DNA of 8,563 nucleotides. It comes from OLB16 sp964422415. GTDB lineage: Bacteria > Hinthialibacterota > Hinthialibacteria > OLB16. Within the stretch, counting starts at the first letter, position 1; each line of letters starts with the position of its first letter. The notes below the pieces were generated by a model that saw nothing but the letters and a program-made list of their open reading frames with translations, did not search any database and was not told where the DNA came from. Positions 7,860-8,563 of this stretch are shown here, piece after piece. The DNA lies in contig CAYRBI010000219.1 of assembly GCA_964422415.1 (NCBI GenBank), forward strand, positions 1 to 8,563. Direction: 5' to 3'. Position numbers and translations under genes: made by a program.

Positions 7860-8563
7860 ACGTTGACACCCCCAATAATCTTCTCAAGCAAACCCTCCCC
7901 CTCCACCTGGATGGCTTCAAGGTCCGCTTTGATCTCTTCCAATGTACGCAGCGGCTGGGGTTTGTAAAAGTGCCGGGTAAAGGAGATCTCGTAACCGATT
8001 TGGGTTTTTGGATCGTCCACCCAGCCGTCCGGGACGTGCGGGAGGACCTCACGCTCCATGAAGGCCTCGATCCCGCCTTCCTCCAACAGGGGAATCTGCT
8101 CGGTGTCGCGGAGTTCGGGGTCGGGTTCGTACTCGATCTTGCCTTTGGACTTCTTCTTGATGACCGACGGGGCTTCTGGATCGGTTCCTCGTTCGGCTCG
8201 CAGTTGCTTGATTTCCTTGGCGGGGTAAGCGCGGTCGGGATCGATTCCTGGGATTCGGAGGGGGCGTTCGACTGTGACCTTCCAGTAGCCGAAGGCTTCG
8301 TTGGGGAAGATCTTCGATTGCCCGGTTTCCTCGAAGGCGAGGAACATGTCGGTGATCTGTTTGATCTGCTCCTCGGAGAACGCGCAGTTCTTTTTGCCGA
8401 GGTTCTTGCGGAGCGGCTGGTAGATGCCGGTGGCGTCGATGAGTTGGATCTTTCCCTTGCGGTGGTCGGCCTTCCGGTTCGTGAGGACCCAGATGTAGGT
8501 GGCGATGCCGGTGTTGTAAAACATGTTCAGGGGGAGCGCGATGATGGCTTCGAGCCAGTCGTT
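7856..8563 (-). CDS. hsdM: Type I restriction-modification methyltransferase subunit HsdM, C-terminal 235 residues (5' end outside window)
   Basis: HsdM is the N6-adenine methyltransferase subunit of type I restriction-modification enzymes. It works in the cytoplasm as M2S, or as R2M2S with HsdR. The reading frame is open at the window edge and begins NDWLEAIIALPLNMFYNTGI, followed by ATYIWVLTNRK. This is the very characteristic block of the HsdM catalytic domain that follows the NPPF-type motif, and the motif itself lies outside the window. Next come IQLIDAT and a conserved stretch around FSEEQIKQITDMFLAFE. A charged linker and a helical C-terminal tail (PLRTLEEIKADLEAIQ) follow, the part that in this family contacts HsdS. 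The ORF could be read from an internal Met at 8524, but the upstream residues match the family, so that is not the true start. The stop overlaps the next gene's start as ATGA. AdoMet-binding residues cannot be checked here. Confidence 0.95.
   Translation of the reverse strand, partial: NDWLEAIIALPLNMFYNTGIATYIWVLTNRKADHRKGKIQLIDATGIYQPLRKNLGKKNCAFSEEQIKQITDMFLAFEETGQSKIFPNEAFGYWKVTVERPLRIPGIDPDRAYPAKEIKQLRAERGTDPEAPSVIKKKSKGKIEYEPDPELRDTEQIPLLEEGGIEAFMEREVLPHVPDGWVDDPKTQIGYEISFTRHFYKPQPLRTLEEIKADLEAIQVEGEGLLEKIIGGVNV

Noticed and set aside
1..8563. CRISPR array, tRNA/rRNA genes, insertion sequence ends, internal terminators
   Set aside because: The genes overlap end to end, leaving no non-coding space. 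No regularly spaced repeats, transposase frame or hairpin plus T-run at a gene end was seen.

Overview
The window is one continuous block of minus-strand coding sequence with no intergenic gaps. It is the 3' end of hsdM plus most of a composite defence operon. In transcription order (high to low coordinates) it holds: hsdM (DNA methyltransferase subunit, 5' end outside the window), a SIR2-domain NADase-like gene, a HerA/FtsK-family ATPase gene, hsdS (specificity subunit), a gene for a HEPN-like protein, and hsdR (restriction and translocation subunit, 3' end outside the window). The organism cannot be named from this. It is a bacterium or possibly an archaeon, with moderate to fairly high GC, and Shine-Dalgarno-like sites precede most of the starts.

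Region by region: 8563-7856 is the last 235 residues of HsdM. 7859-6444 (SIR2-like) and 6447-4333 (HerA) form a two-gene cassette of the kind known as the SIR2-HerA anti-phage system, placed between hsdM and hsdS. 4336-2942 is a complete two-TRD HsdS with an acidic C-terminal tail. 2955-2047 encodes a 302-residue protein that I recognise only by an RX4H motif (HEPN-type RNase signature). 2060-1 is the first 686 residues of HsdR, with the nuclease and most of the helicase motor visible.

All five gene junctions overlap. hsdM/sir2, sir2/herA and herA/hsdS use the 4-base ATGA overlap. hsdS/HEPN and HEPN/hsdR both use a 14-base overlap in nearly the same sequence (15 of 16 bases identical), with the start codon read out of GCC-AAT-GCC. 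This looks like a duplicated hsdS-hsdR junction and suggests that the HEPN gene was inserted as a cassette.

Likely logic (inference): the modification/restriction complex is the first defence layer. SIR2-HerA (NAD+ depletion and DNA-associated ATPase) and the HEPN protein (possible RNA cleavage) would be back-up, abortive-type effectors co-translated with it. No promoter, terminator, RNA gene, mobile element or CRISPR array is seen in the window. The operon promoter must lie upstream of hsdM, beyond position 8563.
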